Positions 50,670 through 63,312 of a stretch of 64,000 nt of DNA are shown here, piece by piece. The notes below the pieces were generated by a model. That model was given only the letters and a program-made list of their open reading frames with translations. It did no database searches and had not been told where the DNA came from. Numbering within the stretch: position 1 is the stretch's first letter; each line of letters starts with the position of its first letter. A program made the translations under genes and the position numbers. This stretch comes from Pegea sp. RAD2-039. Its lineage: Eukaryota > Chordata > Thaliacea > Salpida > Salpidae. The DNA lies in contig JAQGEQ010000192.1 in NCBI GenBank assembly GCA_034620365.1, positions 3,839,001 through 3,903,000 of the forward strand, read 5' to 3'.

Positions 50670-53600
50670 TACCATTGCTACAACTCTGATCAGTCATCTT
50701 TTCTGTAGCTTGTATGCTTCTACCAAAACTTGTTCAACAAAGCTCGAGGTTTTGATGTGAAACCAGTTTGTTTTGGCGTAATATCAGCTTGAGGTTGTTG
50801 GCTGAGAATTTGTAACATGTCAAGGTGCCAAACCCACTCGACTGACTTCTTATTAAATATTTGAGCTCTGAACGGTTTTCAACCAGTTTTACTGGTATTT
50901 TCAAATGAATTTTTCTACGCTACCAGACGAGTATACAATGTTGTAATTATTTTAGAATAAAAATAAAATCTAACAATCATCTACATTTAGAATAAATGTA
51001 AAACTAGAAAAAGTTAAATCTGATATTACCAAATTTTTGTGACAATATTCTTTATAAAGCCACCTTTTCAGCCTCATAATCTGTGGTTACAAAAAGTTTA
51101 TTCAAGTACAGCTTTTAAATAAAATAATAGAGGTAGGAAGTTTGACCAGTGAGCTTTGAGGTTAGAGAACAAAGAATTTAATAAATGATCACTAAGCTAC
51201 TTTTAACAAAGTTTCTTTCAACATTGATGATGGCATTGAAAGTCTAAGAAAGATCTTTACAATAAATTTACTTGTGAAGTATTATCAGTTTGTAAAATCA
51301 TTCTGTAACAAAAAGTTAAAATCTTTCTTGAATCATTAAATGCACAGAATTTATAAATGTTTTAATCAGATGTAAGAAAAGTCTACGGATTTAATTAAAG
51401 TTTTCACCAACTGATCTTTACATGAAGAAATTTTAGTTGTCAAATTGAAGAATGCTTGTCAAATCTTGTTTGTCAGATTTATCAAATGACAACATTTTAT
51501 CAATATTTTACTTTTCCTGAATATTCATTGTGTACTTTTATTTGATCTCCATCTTAAAACCGAGGTTTCTGTCAGACTGAGTCTGTAAAGTTAAATTTTT
51601 TATTTACCAATAAAAAATATAAAAGATTTCGTTGTTAGCTTCAATCAGTGTTGTGTGAGCTTTCGTTTGTTGTACTAATAAAGATGGTTCATATAAGGCA
51701 CAAAAAATTGATTTTTAAAATTCAGTTAAGCTTTCCTTCTAGATAAAAGAGTTGATAGTATTTAAGTATTTCAAAATAACTCATAACTAAGCTTGCAAGA
51801 TATTCAACATTAAACAAACATTTGTTTGAAATTACTATAGAAGCTATTTATTTTCTACATATTTTTTAATAACTTTTATATAAGAGTAAATCACAAAACT
51901 TATTTCTGCTGTTTTGTGGTACAACTTTGAAAAATCGACTCCGTTTTTTTCATTCAAATTTATTTTTCACTAACGCCAGTCTTAAAGGAATAATACTTTA
52001 GACTTCAAAATCGACAAATAGCTATATCATCTGAACCTAAGTATAGAAAAAACCCTTTTTGGTCAATTTAAGCATGTGATCGTTTTTTGGCTAATAAAGA
52101 ATTCTTGGTAGGTAAACATAGTAAGAGTTTGCTTATACTACATGTGTTAGGTAAAAAGTATTAATTTCAACAATGAAAAATCCATAAAGGATCCCAGGTG
52201 AAAGGGCCTTGTTGGTCTGGTTAATCATAATACTTCTAGGAAATGCAAAACTAGGAATCTAAAGCCAGAGTTGGAACCTAGTAGACAGTTTGTCACTGTA
52301 TTCAGTGTCGTTTTTGTAGCTTCTGTGACGCCAGCTTAGCATAGCCGCATCGGTCCTTCTGTTCTGCTGCATACCTTGTTGGCGTTGAGAGTGGAATTCT
52401 GCTACATGGGTAACAACTAGATCTCCATAATTTCTGCCCTGGCCATGAGCATGACCGTTTTCGGCCAAAACAGGCCTTAAAAATACTTTAAAGGTGAATG
52501 TAATCGTTTTCCAAAATAAATTTATTCTCAAAAGTTTAAACAAAACTAAAATACTTGATCATTGGCAGATTGCGCATAAACTTTGAATTTATATTCAAAA
52601 TAATTTTACAAATATGAGTCTGCAATATTAGTTTAATTAAAATTTGCAAATTAATAATTCTGTGACTGATAATATAAGTACTTGTACTTGCTGTTATTTT
52701 GTTAATTGATTTGTGTCACCAGTAATACTAGTTCGAATTCACATAATCATAAAATATTTAGTTCAAACTAGGTAGATCAATCAAACTTTCAAGCTTTTAA
52801 AAATTTTCTAAAAAATCTTGTTTCGTAGACATGATTTTTTTACTGTCTAACGATGAAGGGTGCTTCAAAGTTAGCGAGCAGCATCCAGCCAACACTTAAT
52901 TTTATTTTTATTTGCAGTGTAAGCTCCTCATAAAAGTAATTAGAAGGAAAATTATAGCTTTATATAAAAGTTTGTTTTCTTAAGGTATTAGCAAACAAAA
53001 ACAATCTTTGTTCGAACTAAGACTTATCACTACCTATTTTAGTTAAAAAAACATTTTTTTAACCCTATGATTATTAAATTTACATTATCTCAGATTTAAG
53101 GTTTTGATTAAAACTATCGTTACTGAGCTATATAATATTATTAAAATTATATAAAGCTTGGAAACACTTTGTCGACGTAGTCTAATGAGTCAGCTGACAT
53201 GGCACATTTTGTTTATTTTAATTGAAATTGATAATTGTCCAAGTTACTCATATTTTTGCTCCTTTTACAACAAACTCTAGGTATTTAGCTTATTTAGTGG
53301 TTAGATCGGTTAAAGCAAGGCCAGTGATAAGTTATATCTGTTTTCTTAGAATTTGCTTCAATTTAGAAACATTTTAAATCATGCACTTGCTCCTAAATAC
53401 TATTAAACCACCTTTTTTACGAACTCTAAATAGATTTTTTAGTTTATTTACCTAATTGTTTTATTTAAATGCAAATATAGTCATACAAATTTTACTCTTT
53501 TATTTCATTCACGAACTTTGGTTTTAAATTAAACTACAAACTTTAAAAATATTATTTTTTAATAATTTAATTTACTACAAACTTTGATACAATTCCTAAT

Positions 53601-54520
53601 AAATTAATTTGATTGTTTTAATTTCTTATTTTCGTATTGGATATTATATAATGGTTACAACCAATTTATTCTATTATAACATTTTATAAAAGTTTCATAA
53701 ATATCTGCTTTGTGTCAAATAATATATTTAAATTTATTATATTTTTTATTGTTTTAAAAATTGTTCAACATTATATTTAGTAAGAAACTAATTTTTAATA
53801 ATATCTTTTTAGATTTTTTAAGCATTTTAGTTTACAATAGCCAAAATATATTATTTCTTTAGAAAACTGATAATTCCTGTAATTAATTTGTTTTTATTAA
53901 AGTCTAGTCATAGATAAATTAAGTAATTATAAAAGTAAAATTTTGGTAATTTATTTCTAAGCTAATTTTTATATATAATGTTATATTCAGATAAATTTGA
54001 ATGACATTTATTTATTTATTAAAACTATTTTTATAAATATTGGTTTATAATTTCTTACAATATTTTTTGTGAGAATTAAATTTATTTTGTTTATAAACTG
54101 AGAAAATTAACTTTATTTTTAAGAAATATGTTTATTATTATAGTATGGAGATTTTGTTATTATAATTACAAAAAGTTGTTAGTTTATCATGTTTTTAAGT
54201 TTTAAATTTTTACCTTTCAATAAAAAATGGTTTTAGTTTGATGAGTTTGAAATTTCTAACAAATTATTTTTATTGAGGTGGTTTATATATCATAAAAAAT
54301 AATTAATAATATTGGTTATCATTAAAAAAAATTATACTTTCAATTAAACATCAGTCAAAATCATTTAATTATTCAATTAAGTTAATTAAATTAACTTTCT
54401 AATATTTTCTGGTTAATTAATACTTTTTATATTTTTTAATCCATAATTCTATTTGATATAAAATTAAATAATCTGCTTTTACTAATGTTTTAATATTTTT
54501 ATAAAAATTACTTCTTTTTT
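50670..54520. other. Intergenic DNA between hnRNP U and SRPRA
   Basis: Mostly AT-rich, becoming extremely so from about 53400. I see no gene except an unexplained GC-richer patch described separately (52259-52543). The SRPRA promoter must lie in the last part, but no specific element can be named. Confidence 0.5.
52259..52543 (-). other. GC-richer patch with unassigned open frame
   Basis: Within about 4 kb of AT-rich DNA, roughly 52310-52480 is near half GC. A minus-strand frame through it encodes an Arg/Gln/His-rich peptide (including GHAHGQGRNYGDLVVTHVAE and RRTDAAMLSWRHRSYKND) with no stop across the patch. I recognise no family. It may be an exon of an unrecognised gene, a retrocopy fragment or transposon debris. 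GGCCTGTTTTGGCC at its edge is a short interrupted palindrome. Confidence 0.3.
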
Positions 54521-54523
54521 CAG
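54511..54523 (+). promoter_or_regulatory. Acceptor-like site upstream of the SRPRA ATG
   Basis: CTTCTTTTTTCAG, a textbook acceptor, ends 33 nt before the start codon: a 5' UTR intron or a spliced-leader site. Confidence 0.6.
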
Positions 54524-54556
54524 TTATTTTCATTAAATCTATCTGTAAATCTTACA

Positions 54557-57500
54557 ATGTTAGACTTTTTTACTATTTTCAGCAAGAGTGGGCTTATGCT
54601 TTGGTATTATGCATTTCAAGATGTCAATGGTAATTTTACAGAATCTGTAAATCAGTTTATTAAAAGTGTAATTTTGCAAGTAAGCTGCTATAAAAAAGTT
54701 AACTAATAAATTAGTTTATTGTATAATAAATTTGTTTCTTTATTGTTAATTAATTCTTATTAAATTGGAATTAATAAAGTATTTTGTTTGTAGTCTATAA
54801 AGTTTAGTAAACTTTTTTTCTTTTTTTTATATTATTATCTTGACTTACAATATGTTTTATAAAGTGTATTAAAAAGGAAAAGAACTTAAGATACTGATTG
54901 AATTTAGGATAATAATTTATTCCAAGTTTCAACAATAAAACTAATAAATGTATGTTTGTAGGAAAGAGGTGGTGCTTCTGCTTTTACTCATGGTGCAGTT
55001 CAGATGAAATATTTATTAGATAATGAATTTGAGCTTATTTTTGTGGTGAGTCGTTAAAACACATAAACAACACTTTTAGACATTTTATTAAAATTCTCTT
55101 TATAAATAATTATTTTTATTATAAACTCTTTCTCGATTAATTTAAAAACTCAACTAATGGTAATTTTTTTTTGTTAGGTTGGGTACCAAAAAATCCTGAC
55201 CTTGTCTTATGTGGACAAACTGATTGATGATGTTCATCGTTCATTTCGAGATAAATATCGTCAAGAGCTGTTAAATGGGGCAATTTCTCTCATCACTACT
55301 AACTTTGATTTTAAAACTACTTTTGCCCTACTTTTGAAGTAAGCTTTTAAACATTTTTTGATCTGTAGTCATCATGAAATTTGTAGAAACGCTGAGAAAG
55401 TTCCAGTGAAACCAATCTCAATGAAAGGATTTGAAAAATCCGCCAAGTCTCAAAAAACAATTGCATCGCTAAAAATTGATAAAAAAAATAAAGAAGTAAA
55501 AAAAAGCGAGAAAAAAGCATCAAAACCTGTTCAAAATGGTAATTTATTCAAATCTAAACTTCGATTTATATTTTAAAATTATTTTTATTTCTCAAATTAT
55601 TTAGTAACATTTAAAACAATAGTTTCACAATTTTACTTCCTTTTTATTTAATTTCTTTTTTTAAAAGCTTGCAACAGTTTATCATCGATTAACATTCTTG
55701 CAGCTTTCATTTAGATTAATTGTTTCATCGAATTGTTTGAAAAATCTCTAACTACATTCTTATAATTAAATTTTGCAATTAACTATTCGCCAAATCATCG
55801 CATCAATTTACTGATGACTTCAATTGAATTCTTTCAATCAATTTTTGAAGCAAATATTTCTATGATTTGATCTTTTAAAAGATGCTGAGACTATTGAAGC
55901 TCCATCTCATCCAGTCGATCAAGATGAAATTCAGAAGCGTAGAGAAGAATTTTTCCGAAAAAGAACTCCAAAATCGACAAAAACTGAGTTAGTCTCTAAT
56001 CGCAAACTCAATTCATCTTTTTTTGACTATTTTCATCTTTACCGTTATTCATTTGGTTGAGAACTGCTCTATTTACGTGAACTATTGATTAGCTTTTCAC
56101 TTCATGCTAATCTGTTCCTTGACTATTTTTATCTTTCGATATTTTCTCATCTTCAAGTTTTATATTTGCAGAAAAAAGCAAAAGAAGGGAAAGCAGATGA
56201 GAGTTTGGGATCAAAGTGGAACTGCTAAGGATGCTGCTGTTCTTGATTACAGCAAATCAAATGAAGCATCTGCATCTGGAGACAACCAAACTGATCCAGT
56301 TATAAATGGGATGACTGAAGAAGAAGTAAAGAACATCTTTGAGTTGATCTTTAAAAACTTACAAATTGTTTTTAGCGAAGCTGGGTGAACTCTTCACAAC
56401 AAATTCAAGATTTAGAGAATGATGTTGAAGCTGAAGAAGTGAACACAAAGACCATCAAGTCGGTTGCATCATCACTTCTACTTGTCAATGTTTAACTGTA
56501 ACAAATTTCGAAATTCTTTTTTTCTGTATACAGGCAATCAAATGGTTTCTTCAATCTATTTTCAAGTTTAGTTGGATCTAAAGCGCTTTCTAAAGAAGAT
56601 CTAGCTTCAGTTTTGAAGACTATGAGAGATCATTTGATTAGTAAGTTATTTAATTGTTGACAAATAATGTTTTTTAAATTTCTGAATACAATATAATCGT
56701 GTTCTTATCTTTGGTACCAAATAAACTGAATAAACTCGGCAATCTTTATACATCTCGATTTGAAACTATTTCCTTTTTTTCCAGGTAAAAATGTAGCTAC
56801 TGATATAGCAGAGAAGATGTGTGAATCAGTTTCATCAAAATTAGAAGGAAAAGTTTTAGGAACTTTTGAAAGTAAATGAAATGACAAAAAAAATCTTCTT
56901 TCAACATCTGATGTTCACAGCAATCGCTTGGACGGTGAAGCAGAGTCTTCAAGACTCCCTAGTCCAACTTCTTACCCCTAAACGTAGAGTTGATATACTT
57001 CGAGATGTTCTTGAAGCTCAGCGCGTCAGACGTCCTTACGTCATCACCTTTTGTGGTGTAAATGGTGTTGGAAAATCCACAAATCTTGCCAAAGTTTGTT
57101 AATAATTGACATGTGATCAGCTAGTGATGAATCATTAACAGATCAGCTTCTGGTTGATGAAAAATGGATTCAGAGTCCTCATAGCTGCTTGTGATACATT
57201 TCGTGCAGGAGCTGTTGAACAACTTCGAACCCACGAAGCTCGACTTAATCATCTTTATCCCACTAACGACCACGAGCAACGCAAATGTCGTTTGTATGAG
57301 CAAGGATACGGCAAAGACGCTGCTCATATCGCTATGCAAGCCATCAATTCAGGTACCTGCCTAAAATGGTCGTTTGTAACTTTTGATTCGATCAATGGTT
57401 TGGTTTGTCAGCTCGTGAACAAGGTTATGACATTGTTATGATTGACACTGCTGGCAGGATGCAGGATAACGAACCGTTGATGAGGTCTTTGAGTAAACTT

Positions 57501-57905
57501 GTTACTGTCAACAATCCGGATCTTGTTTTATTTGTTGGTGAGTATCATCTTTGTATTTCAAACTTTTCAATTCACTTTTCACCTGTGACAGGCGAGGCCT
57601 TAGTTGGAAATGAAGCTGTGGACCAGCTGCAAAAGTTCAACCAGTCTCTCGCAGACCATTCCAATATGACTGATCCTCATTGCATCGATGGAATTGTCTT
57701 GACCAAATTTGATACTATCGATGACAAGGTTTATTGACATCTGAATCACAAATTTATAAATACCTTCGAATTTGTTTAGGTCGGGGCGGCAATTTCGATG
57801 ACGTACACAACTGGCCAACCAATCGTGTTTGTAGGAACCGGCCAATCATATCCTGATTTACGAAGTCTGAATCCGAAAGCAGTCGTGAACGCTTTACTCA
57901 AATAA
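54557..57905 (+). CDS. SRPRA: Signal recognition particle receptor subunit alpha
   Basis: The ER-membrane docking GTPase that receives SRP-ribosome complexes. Fourteen exons: 54557-54679, 54962-55045, 55178-55338, 55387-55538, 55882-55987, 56172-56325, 56376-56458, 56534-56640, 56785-56871, 56921-57093, 57142-57352, 57412-57537, 57592-57728, 57780-57905. All GT-AG and in phase; 609 aa (human about 638). The N-terminus [16 protein letters not shown] and [20 protein letters not shown] mark the SRX domain that binds the beta subunit. A Lys-rich linker follows, then the NG domain: GVNGVGKST (398-406), [14 protein letters not shown] (428-441), DTAGRMQ (492-498), TKFDTIDDK (560-568) and FVGTGQ near the C-terminus. 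All GTPase motifs are intact. The exons at 56172-56325 and 56376-56458 lie in the least conserved linker, so their exact borders are the least certain. Confidence 0.97.
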
Positions 57906-59600
57906 ATGTTCCTTCAAAATCTTAAATTGTTGTATAAAGTTAGCTTCGCAGAGATTTTTGGTGTAGCTTAGTTCCACGTTTTGCCATTTTCTGGCTTCTA
58001 CCTTAACAGTCTGAGTTTGTTTTCTTTTATCTATTGATATTATTTTTTCAAATACAATTTGTGTTTCTGTCCATATATCGGCTTGCTACTTGACACTCTG
58101 AACTGCAAAGAGTTGTATCAGATGTGGCAATAAGAGTTACTTAAGAATTGGATTGGGATGTGTAATTAAATGATCTTTCTAACAAATCATGTAGTGACGA
58201 TTTAATAAAACAAAATAAAACTCTCTGATACATCTTTGATTTTTTTCTGAAGCAGATGATTCAATTTTGAGATTTAGAAATAAATATAATTTCGATAGAT
58301 CAGTTGTTTCAATTTTGATGATAAATTAATAAAGTTTCAAAGCAAATTTATTAATAAATTAGCTGAGTTGTTTTTTTTTTAATTTATATAACTAACTACC
58401 TTATTGATTAATTCAAAATTCTCTAATTTAATTGTTTAATGAGAAATTACAGCTTGTAGAGAAAATAAAATTTGGCACCAAAAAACATCGAAGAAATACA
58501 ATTTTCTGTACTAAAATCTATTTTAAGGTTACAACGTCTTCTAGAAAGAACTTATTTCTGACAGACCAATAAAACCAACAATTAAGGATTATTACAGTTT
58601 AACTCTAATAATAATTTAACTGGGAAAGAGAAATATCTATTTTTTTTAAATTATTGTTTCAATCAAACTTTTAAGATATATTATTTAATAAACAATTCTA
58701 AATAATCACATGATACAAATTAAGTTTGTAGTTGTCAATTAATTTCTAATAATCATTTACAGTCTTCTGTCGATGTTACGATATTTATCTTATATATAAC
58801 TAAGACTGACTTCTGGATAATTTTTATGAAGCTCTTAAAAAATTAAACGCTCATAGATTCTCTTACGTTTACAGATTTTTAATATAATAAAAAGCTCTTA
58901 TCTCTTAATTGAAGCGATGTCAGCTTATAGCCGTTGAGTACTTTTATAATTTAATCTAATCGTTCTTATAAAAATAAAAGATCTTGATAATAAAAGTCAG
59001 TGTTTACAGTCGAGATCTAATAAATGTTAAGTTTGGACAAAACAAAAAAGTCACGGAAAATACGAAAACTAAACAAAAAAAACTTAAAATAGTTGTGTAA
59101 AGTTTATCGAAACAAAATAATTATAGAAAACATTTATATAAAACCAATATCTTGTTTGAGTTTATCTGAATTATTTATCAATTTAAAAAGTAAAACGTTT
59201 TGAAAAGTTGTATAAAATCTTGATTTTTTGCATTCTGCAATTATTTTGACTCAAAAATCAAGCTAAACATCAGTCTATTGAGAACGACCTTGTTCATTTA
59301 AATTACTTAAAGAGCAGTTTCAGTAAATCTATTTTTACTGGCCTTTTTCTGTACATGAAGCTTTTGTAATTATATGAGAAAAGCTTGCTATTTATTGTAT
59401 AAAATCATCAGAAGCACTTTCTTGAGATTATAACTAATTTCGAGGCTTTGAAGGTAACAACTACCTTACTAACTAAGTCTGATTTTTCATAGCGATTTAG
59501 TTTATTTCTTTTGGATTTTTTATTACTACAAATATTTGTTTACATATTTTTTTATTTTTGCAAATTATTTTTTTAAAAGGTTACCAACTTTTAAAGCAGT
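57906..59600. other. Intergenic DNA between SRPRA and the RGS gene
   Basis: Holds the SRPRA 3' UTR with a candidate AATAAA at 58204-58209, about 300 nt past the stop. The remainder is AT-rich with no credible frame or repeat that I can identify. Confidence 0.55.
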
Positions 59601-59606
59601 TTTTCA

Positions 59607-59627
59607 CTGTACTTTTATTTTATACAG
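59607..59627 (+). promoter_or_regulatory. Acceptor-like site upstream of the RGS gene ATG
   Basis: TGTACTTTTATTTTATACAG ends at 59627, 58 nt before the start codon: a 5' UTR intron or spliced-leader site. Confidence 0.45.
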
Positions 59628-59685
59628 ATAAATTTTTAACCCAGTGTTTTAAAATATTGTTATTTATCAAACTCCATAAACAAAT

Positions 59686-60673
59686 ATGGAATCTAAATCC
59701 AAATCTAGAAAAGATGAAAGTAATAAGAATGAAATGTGTTCATTTCAACAATTTTTGGTGAGTTACTAATTTAGTGAATCCAGTTCATTTTTTAAAAATA
59801 ATTCTTTAAAGGCTGAGGACTTGGCTGGCGGAAGTATACTCAACTCTTCTGTTCTCAAACGCCCCAAAAAGTTTGGAAATAGTCTCAAGTCTTCACTTAC
59901 TGAAAACATCATAAATCAAAAAGATCTTCGACGAAGAAAAAGTGATGAAGTCTTACGAAATAAAGGCGAAGAAAAAGTGAAGTTCGGTACCTCGAGCAAA
60001 GTTAAAAGATTTTTTACAAAAACATTCAGGACTTCTAACACCAGAGCAACAATCCAATTAAAGTATGTTTATCTATTTATTCATTAAATTCATTCTTGTT
60101 AACACTGGCCTTATTCTTTAGATTCCCGGAGAACTGCAATTCTAAAAGCAACTCAAATGAATGCAGCGGTTCTATGATTCCTTCTTCTTTAAAAGAAGCA
60201 TTATCAAAACCCTGTAAGTATTTCTTATATAATTTGTCACATAGAAAGCTCTAACCGTCTCTTTGTTTACAGTTACATTTTCGTTATTTTGGAATTTCTT
60301 AAGATCAGAATACAGTGAAGAAAATTTGGATTTTTGGCAAGAAGTACAGACTTTTCGTAAAAGTCAAAAAAACCTCCGTAAAATATCAAATCATATTTTC
60401 AAAACTTTCATTCAAGTGAATGCTCCCTCTCAAGTAAGCTTCAATCGTTTTTTAATAATTACAATTTTATATATGTTGTTTAAAATCAAAGCTTAAACAA
60501 AATTCTATTTTTAGATAAATATCAGCCATGAAGAGAGAAAGAAAATTGCTGAAGAACTCCAAAAGCCTCACTTTGAAATGTTTAACAGCGCTCAAAATAG
60601 TATTTTTAAATTGATGGAAAATGATTCTTTTGAAAGATTCAAATCTGTTATAAAAAATAAATCGTCGATCTAA
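59686..60673 (+). CDS. Regulator of G-protein signalling (single RGS domain)
   Basis: Five exons: 59686-59757, 59812-60062, 60122-60213, 60273-60433 and 60515-60673, all in phase, giving 244 aa. RGS proteins accelerate GTP hydrolysis by G-alpha subunits. The RGS domain fills the C-terminal part (about 138-240): FLRSEYSEENLDFWQEVQTF, then HIFKTFIQVNAPSQ, an IN-type junction (QINISHEE), and FEMFNSAQNSIFKLMENDSF followed by ERFKSV. This order and spacing are those of small R4-like RGS proteins. The N-terminal half is Ser/Lys-rich with a basic patch (KVKRFFTKTFR) that may contact membrane. No other domain. A poly(A) signal candidate, AATAAA at 60682-60687, lies just past the stop. I cannot name the vertebrate subtype. 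Confidence 0.9.
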
Positions 60674-61019
60674 TTCATTAAAATAAACTTTTTGTTTTTT
60701 ATACGAAGCTTTGTTGTGTTACTAGAATCCATCATATCATTAAAGTGTTCAAAAATAATCACTAGAAAGATAATAAAAGTAGAAATAGGTAAATTTATAG
60801 GGTGTTGGTATAAGATTTTAGCAGATTAATGACAAAATTCAGAGAAAATAATTTGGTAATCGTTTTAACGTTTAAGTGCTACTCAACATGATATATAGAA
60901 ATGAATATTTATTTGCTCGTCTACTCATTATAGATTTCTGTTTTGCAAACTTATTGTAAAAATTTACTCATTTTTCATTCGTAGACTATTTCTCCAAGTA
61001 AAATTTCGAGCACTTGATG

Positions 61020-61800
61020 CTTAAAAGGTCACATTTCATTGAATTCTATTTAGGGACATCCTTGAATCAACAAATATTGATCTAGATCAGTCCATCATCC
61101 CTTCTCTTCTACCATCAACCATTTTGTCATTTCGTTTACAGTTAAATTTAAATTATCTGCTAATGTTCCCATTAGTTATATCTTAAGTTCTATTGAAACA
61201 ACTCTGATGTAATTAACCCCATCTATCTTCTATAAACTGGGACATCCTGAATGATAAACGACATTTACAATCTTTCTATGACGATTTCATCCAATTTCTG
61301 GCCAATCTATTCAAAGATTTTTTCCTCTAAAAGTTTCATTCCACATCGTATTAGAACTTTGCCTCTAATTAAATGATTGTTTGGTTCAATTGCTTCATAT
61401 CAACTTCTTAAATTCTTTGAGACAAGAATTATTTAAACTCTACAGCAGATACGCTCAAATCAAGTCAGAGTTCAACGCCCCGATATGGAGCCCCTACCTT
61501 AAAAATATTTTCTAAAGCTTGAATTCGTTGAAAGATCGTTTAATCAGCAAGCCTACTGTGGTATATTTGAATTGGGTGACAGTAGAATATTTTTCCGCTT
61601 ACGTAAATGTGTCATCCTCCCACTATGTTACATACTTAGTTCATTCTGTAGCAGACTGTGGTGTGTTCGTAGCGTGTACCTTTGTTACTTATCGTTGTTG
61701 CTTGTCGCCTTTTACATTTCAGTAAAGATCTGTTAAAGAGTAATTATTACCGCTTTCTTAATAGCGACACACTCTTTTTTCATTAAAGAACCGTCTCTTA
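61020..61800 (+). mobile_element. Internally deleted CR1-like LINE (copy H)
   Basis: Plus-strand broken frames show NWDILNDKRHLQSFYDDFI (about 61239-61295; the same linker as copy C), then almost at once LNSLRQELFKLYSRYAQIKS and EFNAPIWSPYLKNIF (about 61408-61512), which is the late part of the reverse transcriptase (the family pattern ...lEynspvWsPy). The thumb block follows near 61555-61630 (GIFELGDSRIFFRLRKCVI). The reverse transcriptase core between linker and late part is missing. Non-functional. Confidence 0.7.
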
Positions 61801-63312
61801 AACCCTAATATTGAAAGCCTACAATATTCACGTCTTATCTCTGAATTAGTATTTAAAGATGTTAACGGATTTTCTGGTCAATGATTTTTCTATAGACTGC
61901 AATTTTCCATATACAACCAAACGTATGTTCCTATAACATAATTTAATTAAAAACTTTGATAACACTCGGTGGTAAATAACTTTTTTAATAGATTAACTAA
62001 AGTTTAGAATATTCTTTCCGATTTCAACACTACAGAAGATTCTGTTACTTGTTTTAAAATTAAACTGACAAAGTATGATTTCAGTAATTTTCTTTATCAC
62101 TGACATATCACGCTGCCATTTTATTTTTGTTTGTAATTTCTTGAAGTTATAACTGAAATATTTACTGATGCTTTTGAAATGTTCGTATTTTTTGAAATTA
62201 TGAGCTCTTTTACTCTTAATTTTTGTAGTCAAATAATATTGTGGTATATTAACCACAAGAGCCGTATAATTTGTTATCTGTAGCCATGTGTTACTTCGTA
62301 AGTAAAGTAAATTTGATACCTCAATAGATAACATATAAATAAAAGCGGTTTTGAATACATTGTTTTGAATTTATTTAATTTTTAGTTGAAAGTAAAATAT
62401 ATACGAGAAAGATACAGAAGGAACTAGTTTGTTGATCAAACTGGTGATCCGAGTTTTTATAGTGAAAAAAATATATCTTATTTAATTCAAGCACAGTCTT
62501 CATCCGACTTATGAGAAGATCAAGAAGTATAACAAACAACGAGAAAATTTTGGAAGTTAACTTAACAACTTTATCAATAAGTAGTAAGAGAAATTCAAAG
62601 TTTGAAAAAATAATTCGCTTAAAATTGATGGAAATGAAGAAAAAATAGCCAAGTATTTGATTGAATGTTAGTATATGATGTTTTCTAATAGTGGTTTTCT
62701 ATAAATTGATTATTTTGTCTCGTAGAGGTGTTGATATAAGTTGAGATGAGAGGTACTTTAATTTGTGCAGCTCTTCAGCCAACATATCTATTCTTGATTC
62801 ATAAACTAATCCTCTCGATAAAGTCATTCAAATGATCGATATTTATTATCAATCACCTCCCCTGCACTATTTATTTCTTTGCAACTTTTTTGCAATTTTT
62901 GAAATTAAACACTTTTATCTTTAACTAATCAGTTTTTTAATTAAATATTTGATTAAATCTATACAAACTGGTTGTTTACATTAAAGTTTTTTTTTATTTT
63001 AAGCGAGGCATTTAAATTTTAAGATTAGGCAGAACAAAACATTATCCAGTAAGCAAATAATGCAAATACTGTAAAAACGTGTATATAGTAGGTAATTAAA
63101 ACTGCTGAATAAGTACATTTTAGAGTTTGAATGTTCATTAATACATAAGTTTTGAAGTAAAATGAGAAATCACATAAATAATAGAATACATCGAAGTGCT
63201 AGAAAGAAATAAAAGAAACTATTGCAGCAATCAGCGATAAAATGAACACCTATAGGATTGAATTTTAGAAGTTTGCTAATTGAGGATAGGTTTTTGGTTA
63301 CCTAGATTTTGG
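61800..63312. other. AT-rich intergenic DNA
   Basis: No gene recognised. The minus-strand frame at 61993-62334 encodes a Lys/Asn/Ile-rich peptide with no identifiable domain and looks like chance. The region should contain the 3' UTR of the dihydropyrimidinase-family gene. Confidence 0.5.
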
